Origin: Thalassotalea euphylliae
GTDB taxonomy: Bacteria; Pseudomonadota; Gammaproteobacteria; Enterobacterales; Alteromonadaceae
Assembly: GCF_003390375.1 (NCBI RefSeq)
Contig: NZ_QUOT01000001.1
Span: 310,001-374,000 of the forward strand
Length of the DNA stretch: 64,000 nucleotides
Direction of reading: 5' to 3'
Under the pieces are notes generated by a model. That model was not told where the DNA came from and did no database searches. It saw only the letters and a list, made by a program, of their open reading frames with translations. The position numbers and the translations under genes were made by a program. Below, one piece after another: positions 25,827-33,865 of this stretch (its first letter is position 1; every line of letters starts with the position of its first letter).

Positions 25827-28088
25827 ATGAAACTGTTGAAGCAGTCTTCACTCGCACTTTGTGTGCATGCCGCTCTTTTTTCCACCACTGCGATTAGTTT
25901 TAATGCTCAAGCTGAAGAAGCAGAAGCAGAAAAAGTCGTTGGTGTTGAAGTTATTGAAGTAACCGCTCGTAAAAGAACTGAAAACGTAAAAGACGTTCCA
26001 ATTGCGGTATCAGCATTAACGCCTAAAAAACTAGAAGTGTTAGGTTCATCTGGTATGGATGTACGTGCACTTTCAGGTAAAGTACCAAGTCTACTTATCG
26101 AATCTTCTTTCGGTCGTACTTTCCCGCGTTTTTATATTCGTGGTTTAGGTAACACGGATTTTGATTTACTAGCCTCTCAACCTGTTTCTTTAGTTTACGA
26201 TGATGTAGTACTAGAAAACGCATTAACTAAAGGTATGCCAATGTTTGACATTGAGCGTGTTGAAGTTTTGCGTGGTCCACAAGGTACACTTTTCGGTCGT
26301 AACACGACTGCTGGTATTGTTAAAGTTCAATCTAAAAAGCCAACGCAAGATTTTGACGCTAACGTGTCTGCATCATACGGTACCTATGGTTCAACAGACC
26401 TACGCTTAGCAGTAGGTGGCGGTTTAACTGATACATTATCTGGTCGTATTGCACTTCTTCAACAAGATCGTGACGATTACATCGACAACGAAGCGCCTGG
26501 TTTTGAAGCTAAAGATCAGCTAGGTGGCTACAGCGAAACTGCTGGTCGTGTTCAGTTACTTTGGGAGCCAAACGACGAATTTAGTGCGTTGTTTAACTAC
26601 CACTTCCGCGATGCTGAAGCAGATGCTCGTATTTTCCGCGCTAACATCATCAAGCCAGGTACTAATGACCTGATTGACGGTTTTGATCGTGACACTGTTT
26701 TCCAAGATGCGGCAAGCCGTAACGAGCAAACAGTTGACATGAAAGGCGCAAGCTTAAAGCTTGAGTACGACATGGGCGATCACACACTAACTTCAGTTAG
26801 TGGTTATGAGTCTGCAGAAATTTTCTCTGTTGGCGATATCGATGGTGGTTACGGCGCTGCGTTCTTACCTAGCGGTTCTGGCCCAGGTGTTATTCCATTC
26901 CCATCAGAAACTGGCGCAAGAATGCCAGATCACAAGCAATTAACGCAAGAACTTCGTATTTCAAGCAATGAGCTTGGCAAGTTAGATTACCAATTTGGTT
27001 TATTCTACTTTGACGAAGACTTAACCATTAATAACTTAAGTTTCGACACCTTAGGTGGCGGCGCGCAAAATGGTATTGCTGTTCAAAACATGGAAACTAC
27101 AGCATGGGCAGTATTCGCTTCTGTTGATTACGAAATTTCTGACCGTGTAAATGTTAACGGTGGTATTCGTTACTCTGACGACGAGCGTGAGTGGGATGGT
27201 ACTTTAGTACAATCTCCATTTGGCGCACCAGGTTTTAGCGAAGCAACAAGTGTTGATGACTCACAAGTTTCAGGTGACTTAAGCGTTAACTACCGTTACA
27301 GCGATGAGACTAACTTATACGCACGTATCGCTCGTGGTTACCGTGCACCTAGTATCCAAGGTCGTAACTTATTGTTCTCTGGTAATGCAACAACAGCTGA
27401 TTCAGAAACAGTTGCGTCAATCGAAACTGGTTTCAAATCAACAACTGCTGACAGAATGGGTCGTTTAGACGGTTCTGTATTCTACTACGAAGTTAGCGAT
27501 CAACAGTTAACTGCAGTTGGTGGTACTGGCAACTTAGCATCACTATTAAATGCAGACAAAGCGGTAGGTTACGGTTTTGAATTAGACGGTGAATACTTTA
27601 TCACTGCTGATTTAGTTGTTGCTGGTAGCTTGAGCTACAACAACACTGAAATTCAACAAAGCGATTTAGGTGTAGCACCTTGTGGCGCAAACTGTACTGT
27701 TAAAGATCCAATTAACGATCAAGGTTTCGCGCTAATTGATGGTAACTCATTACCGCAATCTCCTGAGTGGATCAGCAACTTATCTGTTCGTTGGTCTAAA
27801 GAGCTCGGCGAAGGTGAGCTATACGTTTACTCAGATTGGTCATACCGTAGTGAAGTAAACTTCTTCTTATACGAGTCTGTTGAATTTGAAGGCGATGCAT
27901 TACTTGAAGGTGGTGTTCGTGTAGGTTACGAATGGTACGGTGACGACGCAGACTACGAAGTAGCTGTTTTCGGTCGTAACATTACTGACGAAGAGCAACT
28001 AACTGGTGCAATCGACTTTAACAACTTAACTGGTTACATCAACGAAGGTCGCTTCTGGGGTGTTGAGTTTAAAGCGAACTTCTTCTAA
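25827..28088 (+). CDS. TonB-dependent receptor 3 of the nucleoside locus
   Basis: A 753-residue classic TonB-dependent receptor, not of the Oar type. A signal peptide (cleavage near AQA-EE, residue 29) is followed by a TonB-box-like VIEVTARK, a plug domain (VPIAVSALTPKKLE, FYIRGLG, then IERVEVLRGPQGTLFGRNTTAG) and a beta-barrel ending GVEFKANFF with a terminal Phe. The ATG is preceded by GGGAG. It lies between deoB and the convergent deoD, so uptake of a nucleoside or nucleobase compound is the natural guess. No ligand can be read from the sequence. No copy of the locus operator is seen directly upstream. Confidence 0.88.
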   Translation: MKLLKQSSLALCVHAALFSTTAISFNAQAEEAEAEKVVGVEVIEVTARKRTENVKDVPIAVSALTPKKLEVLGSSGMDVRALSGKVPSLLIESSFGRTFPRFYIRGLGNTDFDLLASQPVSLVYDDVVLENALTKGMPMFDIERVEVLRGPQGTLFGRNTTAGIVKVQSKKPTQDFDANVSASYGTYGSTDLRLAVGGGLTDTLSGRIALLQQDRDDYIDNEAPGFEAKDQLGGYSETAGRVQLLWEPNDEFSALFNYHFRDAEADARIFRANIIKPGTNDLIDGFDRDTVFQDAASRNEQTVDMKGASLKLEYDMGDHTLTSVSGYESAEIFSVGDIDGGYGAAFLPSGSGPGVIPFPSETGARMPDHKQLTQELRISSNELGKLDYQFGLFYFDEDLTINNLSFDTLGGGAQNGIAVQNMETTAWAVFASVDYEISDRVNVNGGIRYSDDEREWDGTLVQSPFGAPGFSEATSVDDSQVSGDLSVNYRYSDETNLYARIARGYRAPSIQGRNLLFSGNATTADSETVASIETGFKSTTADRMGRLDGSVFYYEVSDQQLTAVGGTGNLASLLNADKAVGYGFELDGEYFITADLVVAGSLSYNNTEIQQSDLGVAPCGANCTVKDPINDQGFALIDGNSLPQSPEWISNLSVRWSKELGEGELYVYSDWSYRSEVNFFLYESVEFEGDALLEGGVRVGYEWYGDDADYEVAVFGRNITDEEQLTGAIDFNNLTGYINEGRFWGVEFKANFF

Positions 28089-28190
28089 GTTTTACATTAC
28101 TTAGTTGAGTCACTTTAACGTTTGATAGTTTGTGTTCATAGTTCTTTGGACACAAACTTAAATTAAAAGTAAAAGTGCTCTAGATATACA

Positions 28191-28222
28191 AAAAAAAGCC
28201 GAACATTTAGTTCGGCTTTTTT
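28191..28222. terminator. Bidirectional terminator between TonB receptor 3 and deoD
   Basis: AAAGCCGAAC pairs with GTTCGGCTTT around ATTTA, with A-run and T-run on the two sides, so it can serve both convergent genes. Confidence 0.85.
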
Positions 28223-28310
28223 ATTTGCTAACTTTTTATGTGTCAACTTTACACGTGCTAACTTATGTTAGTTAAAAAGGTTTAGTCAAAGACTAAACCG
28301 ATTTTATCAA

Positions 28311-29015
28311 TTAAAGTACGCTTTCCAGTGTTAATTCCATCATATCTTTGAAGGTGTTTTCACGTTCATCAGCCGTGGTTTCTTCACCTGTTTTGATGTG
28401 ATCGCTAACGGTTAATACGGTTAATGCTTTTTTACCGTACTCTGCTGCAACACCGTAAAGGCCTGCTGCTTCCATTTCTACGGCTAAAATGCCTAAGTTT
28501 TCCATTTTAGCGAACATTTCTGGTTTTGGTGTGTAAAACAAATCAGCAGTAAAAATGTTACCAACGTGAACATCTTTACCTAGCTTCTCAGCTGTATCTA
28601 CAACATTTTTCAATAAACCAAAATCAGCAGTTGCTGCAAAGTCACAATTGTCTAGGCGATTGCGGTTTACATTTGAATCCGTGCTTGCTGCCATACCAAC
28701 AACAATATCACGAACCTTAATATCGTCACGAACTGCGCCACATGAGCCAATACGAATAATTTTTTCTACGCCGTATTCTTTGTATAGTTCGGTCGCGTAA
28801 ATTGAAATTGATGGAATGCCCATACCAGAGCCCATCACAGAAACTCGCTTGCCTTTGTATGTGCCGGTAAAACCGAACATGTTACGTACTCGAGTGACGC
28901 ATTTTACGTCTTCTAAGAAATTGTCTGCAATAAACTTGGCGCGTAGTGGGTCGCCAGGCATTAGTACTGTTTCGGCGAAGTCGCCGACAGCAGCTTCAAT
29001 ATGTGGTGTTGCCAT
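28311..29015 (-). CDS. deoD: Purine-nucleoside phosphorylase (DeoD type)
   Basis: Phosphorolyses purine (deoxy)ribonucleosides to the base and pentose 1-phosphate. The 234-residue hexameric-type protein has [23 protein letters not shown] at its start, [26 protein letters not shown] and [13 protein letters not shown] chose the ATG at 29015 with AAGG upstream, matching the E. coli DeoD N-terminus, over a TTG 39 bp earlier. It follows the XapX gene and add on the same strand, so add-xapX-deoD is probably one operon. Adenosine is deaminated by Add to inosine, which DeoD then splits. Confidence 0.95.
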   Translation of the reverse strand: MATPHIEAAVGDFAETVLMPGDPLRAKFIADNFLEDVKCVTRVRNMFGFTGTYKGKRVSVMGSGMGIPSISIYATELYKEYGVEKIIRIGSCGAVRDDIKVRDIVVGMAASTDSNVNRNRLDNCDFAATADFGLLKNVVDTAEKLGKDVHVGNIFTADLFYTPKPEMFAKMENLGILAVEMEAAGLYGVAAEYGKKALTVLTVSDHIKTGEETTADERENTFKDMMELTLESVL

Positions 29016-29126
29016 AATAAAACCTTGTGTTGATGAGGTTTCAGTAAGTTTCAAGCCAGAATCGGTTCTGCTATCAAGGATTTTTTACTGAAGCGTTTAA
29101 AAAATAATAATGTGCTTTGTTATTTG

Positions 29127-29297
29127 TTAGCTAAAGAATCGTTCGACAATCCAGTGATAGCCAACGCTGCCTAAGTAAATACCAAAAATACCTACGATGC
29201 CTGAAATTACTGGTGGTGCAGGTAATGGTAGCTTAAACAGGGAAAAAATTACCCCAACTAAAGCACCTGTGCCTAAAGATAAAAGCACTTCACTCAT
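29127..29297 (-). CDS. XapX-domain small membrane protein
   Basis: A 56-residue hydrophobic protein, too short for usual ORF cut-offs. It has a good ribosome site (AGGAG 6-7 nt before the ATG at 29297). Two membrane segments (about residues 4-22 and 28-50) flank a KLPLPAPPVISG loop, which is the XapX (DUF1427) signature. The family was named for a small ORF in the E. coli xanthosine operon. Here it lies between add and deoD, 21 bp after add, another purine-nucleoside setting. Its function is unknown; the recurring context suggests a role in nucleoside transport or transporter stability, which is inference. Confidence 0.82.
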   Translation of the reverse strand: MSEVLLSLGTGALVGVIFSLFKLPLPAPPVISGIVGIFGIYLGSVGYHWIVERFFS

Positions 29298-29318
29298 AAA
29301 TGCTCCTTAGCGCATAGT

Positions 29319-30314
29319 TTACTTTGTACGCAGTGCTCGCTTTTCACTGTCAGAAAGAAAACTCATGGTAATGGCGTTTTCTTGCAGTTTGGTGAACTGC
29401 TCAGTGGAAAAATCAAACAACTGCTTCGCTAACTCGAACTCATGCTTAATCTCTATTCCTTCAACAGCTGGATCGTCAGTGTTCAAACACACTAAGTTAC
29501 CATTTGCTAAGAAAGTAGTAACAGGGTGTTGACGTAAATCAGTGACCGTACCTGTTTGAAAATTAGACGTCAGGCAAGATTCGAGGCCGATATTATACTT
29601 GGCCATATGGTCAAGTAAATCTTTATCTTGATAACTATTCACGCCATGGCCAATTCTTTCAGCACCTAATAGGTTGATTGCTTGCCAAACGCTCTCTGGG
29701 CCTTGGGCTTCACCCGCATGCACGGTAATGCGCATGTCCGCGTTACGCGCTTGTTTAAATAAATCAACAAACATTTCGCAAGGAAAATTGGTTTCATCAC
29801 CAGCCAGATCAATGCCGGTAATGTGTTGCTTATGAGTAAGTAAGGCGTTTAACTCAGTTGTACAGTGTTCAATGCCAAAGGTGCGACTAAGGATACCGAG
29901 TAAATTAATTTGAATGTCGTAATCTTGTTGGCCTGATTTAATACCATCGACGACAGCAGCAACAACGTCTGCCACCGGTAGGTTATTGGTCATTGCCATA
30001 TAAAAAGGAGAAAACCTAAGTTCGGCGTAACTCAATCCTGCATTGTAAGCATCTTCAACATTTTCATAAGCAACGCGTTTTACGTCATCTAATGACGTTA
30101 GCACTTTTACACCCCAATCCAATTTAGCTAGGAACGAGAGTAAATCAGGTTCACTTTCTTGGATTTGTACATGAGGTAAAAAGTCTTGGAGGTTTGCGGC
30201 AGGCAACTGAATATTGTTTTGCTGAGCAAGTTCCCAAGTGGTTTGCGGACGAATGTTACCATCGAGATGGCGATGCAGATCAATAAGTGGCAGGTTTGGG
30301 TTGTAGCTGGTCAT
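29319..30314 (-). CDS. add: Adenosine deaminase
   Basis: Deaminates adenosine and deoxyadenosine to inosine and deoxyinosine. The 331-residue TIM-barrel zinc enzyme has DLHRHLDGNIRP (metal His pair), HAGEA (metal His and catalytic Glu), RIGHG and LNTDDPAVEG (metal Asp). Length matches E. coli Add (333). It is the first gene of a probable add-xapX-deoD operon. An operator-like palindrome lies inside the coding region at 29598-29615. Confidence 0.95.
   Translation of the reverse strand: MTSYNPNLPLIDLHRHLDGNIRPQTTWELAQQNNIQLPAANLQDFLPHVQIQESEPDLLSFLAKLDWGVKVLTSLDDVKRVAYENVEDAYNAGLSYAELRFSPFYMAMTNNLPVADVVAAVVDGIKSGQQDYDIQINLLGILSRTFGIEHCTTELNALLTHKQHITGIDLAGDETNFPCEMFVDLFKQARNADMRITVHAGEAQGPESVWQAINLLGAERIGHGVNSYQDKDLLDHMAKYNIGLESCLTSNFQTGTVTDLRQHPVTTFLANGNLVCLNTDDPAVEGIEIKHEFELAKQLFDFSTEQFTKLQENAITMSFLSDSEKRALRTK
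29598..29615. promoter_or_regulatory. Operator-like palindrome inside add
   Basis: CTTGGCCATATGGTCAAG is an 18-bp palindrome with one mismatched pair. Its core matches the RutR consensus TTGACCA-NN-TGGTCAA at 13 of 14 positions. It encodes part of a Asp-His-Met-Ala-Lys stretch, so it may be chance. E. coli RutR is known to bind many intragenic sites. Confidence 0.3.
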
Positions 30315-30618
30315 ATTTTCCTTATTTTTATCAGTACTTAATAGGTACGTAAGTGTACTTGGCTATGGCTTAGCAAAAGATGATTATAGGCTGCTAATTA
30401 GCCAGTCTGTTATGCAAGTTGCAATTGCTCAACATTATACCGCTTTTTTCGTAGTGAATGGGGGATTTTCGTTTGGTTATTGCAGTTATTCCTGCTAGAT
30501 TAACTGCGGGATTAATTATTTAGGCGTCTAGACGTAGAAATAGTAATTAAAATAGACAAAGACGTTAAACAAAAGTTTGTTTCAAACAAAGCAAACGTTA
30601 AGTAGTAAGAGAATACAC
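30315..30618. other. Divergent intergenic region add/aroG
   Basis: About 304 bp with the promoters of add and aroG. CGTCTAGACG at 30524-30533 is a short perfect palindrome of unknown meaning. I see no good copy of the locus operator and no convincing TyrR box here. Confidence 0.4.
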
Positions 30619-31668
30619 ATGTACCAAACCGACGATATCCGCATTAATAAAATCAAAGAGTTATTACCACCAGTAGCGTTAATCGAACGATTTCCAGCTA
30701 CCGAGCAAGCGTCGGCAACGGTATTTGAGGGCCGACAAGCGATAAGCAATATTTTTAATGGTAAAGATGACCGTTTACTTGTCGTTATTGGTCCATGTTC
30801 TATTCATGATACAAAAGCGGCAATTGAATACGGCCAAAGATTAGTTAAGCTTCGCGAAAAGTATAAAGCTAATCTTGAAATTGTGATGCGAGTTTATTTT
30901 GAAAAACCGCGCACAACGGTTGGTTGGAAAGGTCTTATTAACGATCCTTACCTCGATAACAGTTTTAAGTTAAACGACGGCCTACGCATGGGGCGAAAGT
31001 TGTTGCTTGATCTTAATGATATGGGTTTACCTACTGCCGGTGAATTCTTAGATATGATCACCCCGCAATACATGGCCGACTTTATGTGTTGGGGAGCCAT
31101 TGGTGCTCGTACTACAGAAAGTCAAGTTCACCGCGAATTAGCTTCTGGCCTGTCGTGTCCAGTTGGCTTTAAAAACGGTACCGATGGCACTATTAAAGTT
31201 GCTGTTGACGCCGTTGGCGCAGCAAGTGCTTCACACCACTTCTTGTCAGTGACTAAATACGGCCACTCAGCCATTGTTGAAACTGCAGGTAACCCTGACT
31301 GTCATATCATCTTGCGTGGCGGTAAAGAGACTAATTACGACAAAGACAGCGTCAAAGAGGTAACAGACCAACTAGCGAGTGCTAAACTAAACACTAAAAT
31401 CATGATTGATTTTAGTCATGCTAATAGCAAGAAAAAGTTTGAAAATCAGATGCTAGTGAGCGATGACGTCGCTGCACAAATTGCTCAAGGTAACCAAGAC
31501 ATTTTTGGTGTTATGGTAGAAAGTCATTTAGTCGAAGGTCGTCAAGACTTAGTTGATGGTAAAGCTGCTAACTATGGTCAAAGTATTACTGATGCTTGCA
31601 TCGGTTGGGAAGACACTGAAAAGCTGCTTGCTCAACTAAATGATGCGGTTGCAACCCGTAACAAATAG
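30619..31668 (+). CDS. aroG: 3-deoxy-7-phosphoheptulonate synthase (class I DAHP synthase)
   Basis: Catalyses the first step of aromatic amino acid biosynthesis, joining phosphoenolpyruvate and erythrose 4-phosphate. The 349-residue protein has LLVVIGPCSIHD, MRVYFEKPRTTVGWKG, GARTTESQ, GFKNGTDG, IMIDFSHANS and GVMVESHLVEG, all highly conserved in AroF/G/H. I chose the ATG at 30619 (MYQTDDIRI) rather than 30577 because it matches the AroG N-terminus. Similarity looks closest to AroG (phenylalanine-sensitive), but which amino acid inhibits it cannot be told for certain. It seems unrelated to the nucleoside locus and ends at its own terminator. Confidence 0.92.
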   Translation: MYQTDDIRINKIKELLPPVALIERFPATEQASATVFEGRQAISNIFNGKDDRLLVVIGPCSIHDTKAAIEYGQRLVKLREKYKANLEIVMRVYFEKPRTTVGWKGLINDPYLDNSFKLNDGLRMGRKLLLDLNDMGLPTAGEFLDMITPQYMADFMCWGAIGARTTESQVHRELASGLSCPVGFKNGTDGTIKVAVDAVGAASASHHFLSVTKYGHSAIVETAGNPDCHIILRGGKETNYDKDSVKEVTDQLASAKLNTKIMIDFSHANSKKKFENQMLVSDDVAAQIAQGNQDIFGVMVESHLVEGRQDLVDGKAANYGQSITDACIGWEDTEKLLAQLNDAVATRNK

Positions 31669-31710
31669 ATTGCCAGTTTTTATTTGTAAACAATAACATT
31701 TACTATCTCC

Positions 31711-31747
31711 AAAAAGCCGCTAACTTGAACAGATAGCGGCTTTTTTT
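31711..31747 (+). terminator. Terminator after aroG
   Basis: AAAAAGCCGCTA pairs with TAGCGGCTTTTT and runs into a long T-tract, about 45 bp after the stop codon. Confidence 0.85.
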
Positions 31748-31808
31748 GTGCTTGTCTAATAATTCTGCGATAGTGTGCACAGGCTTTAATCGTTAAATAC
31801 ATAGGTAT

Positions 31809-32735
31809 ATGGATCAGTTAATTAATCAAGTTATTAGCCAAGTAAATAGTGTGGTGCTAGGCAAAGACAAAGAGGTTCGCCTTGCAGTAGCGTGTTTGTT
31901 AGCTAAAGGGCATCTGTTAATTGAAGATTTGCCGGGCATGGGGAAAACCACGCTTGCTCAAGTATTAGCTAAAGTATTTGGCTTAAGTTACCAACGTTGC
32001 CAATTTACCAGTGACATGCTGCCATCCGATGTGACGGGTATTTCTATTTTTGACGCTGAGCAAAAGCAATTTGTACTTCATCATGGTCCTATATTTAACC
32101 AACTGGTGCTCGCCGATGAAATTAATCGGGCAAGCCCTAAAACACAATCAGCACTTTTGGAAGCGATGGAAGAGCATCAAGTGAGCATTGATGGTGTTAC
32201 TCATGAATTACCTTCGCCATTTTTTGTGATCGCAACTCAAAACCCACTATTTCATGCAGGTACAAACCCATTGCCCGAGTCTCAGCTTGATCGATTTATG
32301 ATGCGCTTATCACTTGGTTTTCCAGATGTTGAAGCAGAAAAACAAATATTGCTAGGGGAAGGGTTAAAACAAAAAGTCGAACAAGCGGATTGTGTACTCA
32401 ACCATCAGCAACTAGCTGATATCCAAAAAGCGGTCAATGAAGTGAGTGTGTCGGAAGCTGTTCTGGAATATATTATCGCGCTCAGTCATGTATCACGCTC
32501 AAGTGATTTTAATGCCAATCCTTTATCACCTCGCGCAGGCAAAGCATTGCTCAATGCAGCTAAAGCTTGGGCTTTTATTCATCAACGTAGTTACCTATTA
32601 CCTGAAGATGTTCAAGCGGTTTTTACTAGCGTATGTGAACATAGATTAGATGCAGGTGTCACTGAGTTGGCGCGCGATGGCGGTTTAGCGTTAGAAGTAA
32701 TGAAAAAAGTAGATGTACTATCACCATTATCGTGA
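31809..32735 (+). CDS. MoxR-family AAA ATPase
   Basis: A 308-residue MoxR AAA+ ATPase, thought to act as a chaperone for partner proteins encoded beside it. Walker A is EDLPGMGKTTLA (about residues 39-50), Walker B VLADEINRAS, then FFVIATQNP and the PLPESQLDRFMM segment. A C-terminal lid domain has LSPRAGKALLNAAKAWAF. Length is normal. It heads the conserved trio MoxR, DUF58 protein, TgpA-type transglutaminase, with a 137-bp gap to the second gene. Confidence 0.93.
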   Translation: MDQLINQVISQVNSVVLGKDKEVRLAVACLLAKGHLLIEDLPGMGKTTLAQVLAKVFGLSYQRCQFTSDMLPSDVTGISIFDAEQKQFVLHHGPIFNQLVLADEINRASPKTQSALLEAMEEHQVSIDGVTHELPSPFFVIATQNPLFHAGTNPLPESQLDRFMMRLSLGFPDVEAEKQILLGEGLKQKVEQADCVLNHQQLADIQKAVNEVSVSEAVLEYIIALSHVSRSSDFNANPLSPRAGKALLNAAKAWAFIHQRSYLLPEDVQAVFTSVCEHRLDAGVTELARDGGLALEVMKKVDVLSPLS

Positions 32736-32872
32736 CCGTATCAGTAAGCATTATTCGTTAGTGTCAAAGATCAGGTTATTAAATTGGTGTTGCGACTAAT
32801 GAAAAGTTTAAACCAAGTTGATTAATCCCCCTTGTTAATTAATAGCTTGAGTTGATCAATAAGCGTAGCTAG

Positions 32873-33859
32873 ATGATAAATACCTTTAAACAATACTGGG
32901 CAAATAAGTTCATTCAATGGCTGACAGTACGAGTGCCTGTTGCAAGCGAATTTGAATTATCTAATCGTAATATCTTTATTTTTCCTACTCGTTTTGGCTT
33001 AGTTTATATCCTTGTTTTATTGATACTTTTCTTGCTTGGGACGAATTATCAAAACAATGTCATTATTTTGCTAAGCTACTTAATGGGCAGCTTTTTTATT
33101 ACGGTAAAACTGACTGCTTTTTTTAATTTAAAAGGCTTAGTGATACGAGCAGAGCGCTATGCACAGGGCTTTCAAGGGCAAGATATACCGGTAAAAATAA
33201 CGCTTGATGCCAACTCAGCAAAACATGGCTTGACGCTCGGGTTTAAAGATCAATCAACCACACAGGTTAAATACGCAGGTAAAACATCAAATTCAAACCC
33301 TAAAGACCGTCAAACAGAGGTCACTATTTACTTTCATGCAAACAAGCGCGGCATCATCTCACCTGGTCGTGTAAAGATCTTAAGCGAACATGCGTTTGGT
33401 CTGTTTCGGGTTTGGTCTTGGCTAGACTTTGGTCATGAGCTAGTGGTTTATCCTCACCCTAAAGCGATAGCCAGTAAACATTTATTGGAGATGCCAAGCG
33501 TGGCGGAAGATGGTGAGCTGGCAGTGAGTCACCGTGACGGTGATGAGTTTAAAGAATTAGCATCATTCAAACCTGGCGAGTCAATGTCGCGTGTCGCATG
33601 GAAACAGTTAGCACGTGGGCAAGGTAAACTCACTAAACACTACCACCAATTAACTGGGCAACGGCGACATTTGTCTTTAGACATGCTACCACCGGTATCA
33701 ATAGAGCAAAAACTGTCCTATTTATGTTACTTGGTGTTGCAATATAGCCAAGCCAGTTACTCTTTTGGCTTGTCACTTACACAAAAGCATATTAACGCCG
33801 ATCACGGTGAACAACATAAGCAGCAGTGCTTACGCGCATTAGCTGAGTTTATTGGGTAG
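32873..33859 (+). CDS. DUF58 domain-containing membrane protein
   Basis: A 328-residue protein with two hydrophobic segments near the N-terminus (about residues 35-80), then a mostly soluble region carrying the DUF58 signature with HRDGDEFKELASFKPGESMSRVAWKQLAR (here given as two parts: HRDGDEFKEL and PGESMSRVAWKQLAR, about 220-250). DUF58 proteins are usual partners of MoxR ATPases. The biochemical role is unknown. The tgpA-like gene begins 6 bp after its stop, so they are one operon. The start codon has only a weak Shine-Dalgarno sequence. Confidence 0.87.
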   Translation: MINTFKQYWANKFIQWLTVRVPVASEFELSNRNIFIFPTRFGLVYILVLLILFLLGTNYQNNVIILLSYLMGSFFITVKLTAFFNLKGLVIRAERYAQGFQGQDIPVKITLDANSAKHGLTLGFKDQSTTQVKYAGKTSNSNPKDRQTEVTIYFHANKRGIISPGRVKILSEHAFGLFRVWSWLDFGHELVVYPHPKAIASKHLLEMPSVAEDGELAVSHRDGDEFKELASFKPGESMSRVAWKQLARGQGKLTKHYHQLTGQRRHLSLDMLPPVSIEQKLSYLCYLVLQYSQASYSFGLSLTQKHINADHGEQHKQQCLRALAEFIG

Positions 33860-33865
33860 TGGCTA

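Noticed and set aside
30315..30618. TyrR-type or TetR-type operator before aroG or add
   Set aside because: No convincing TGTAAA-N6-TTTACA or TGACCA-NN-TGGTCA site is present; only a short CGTCTAGACG palindrome.
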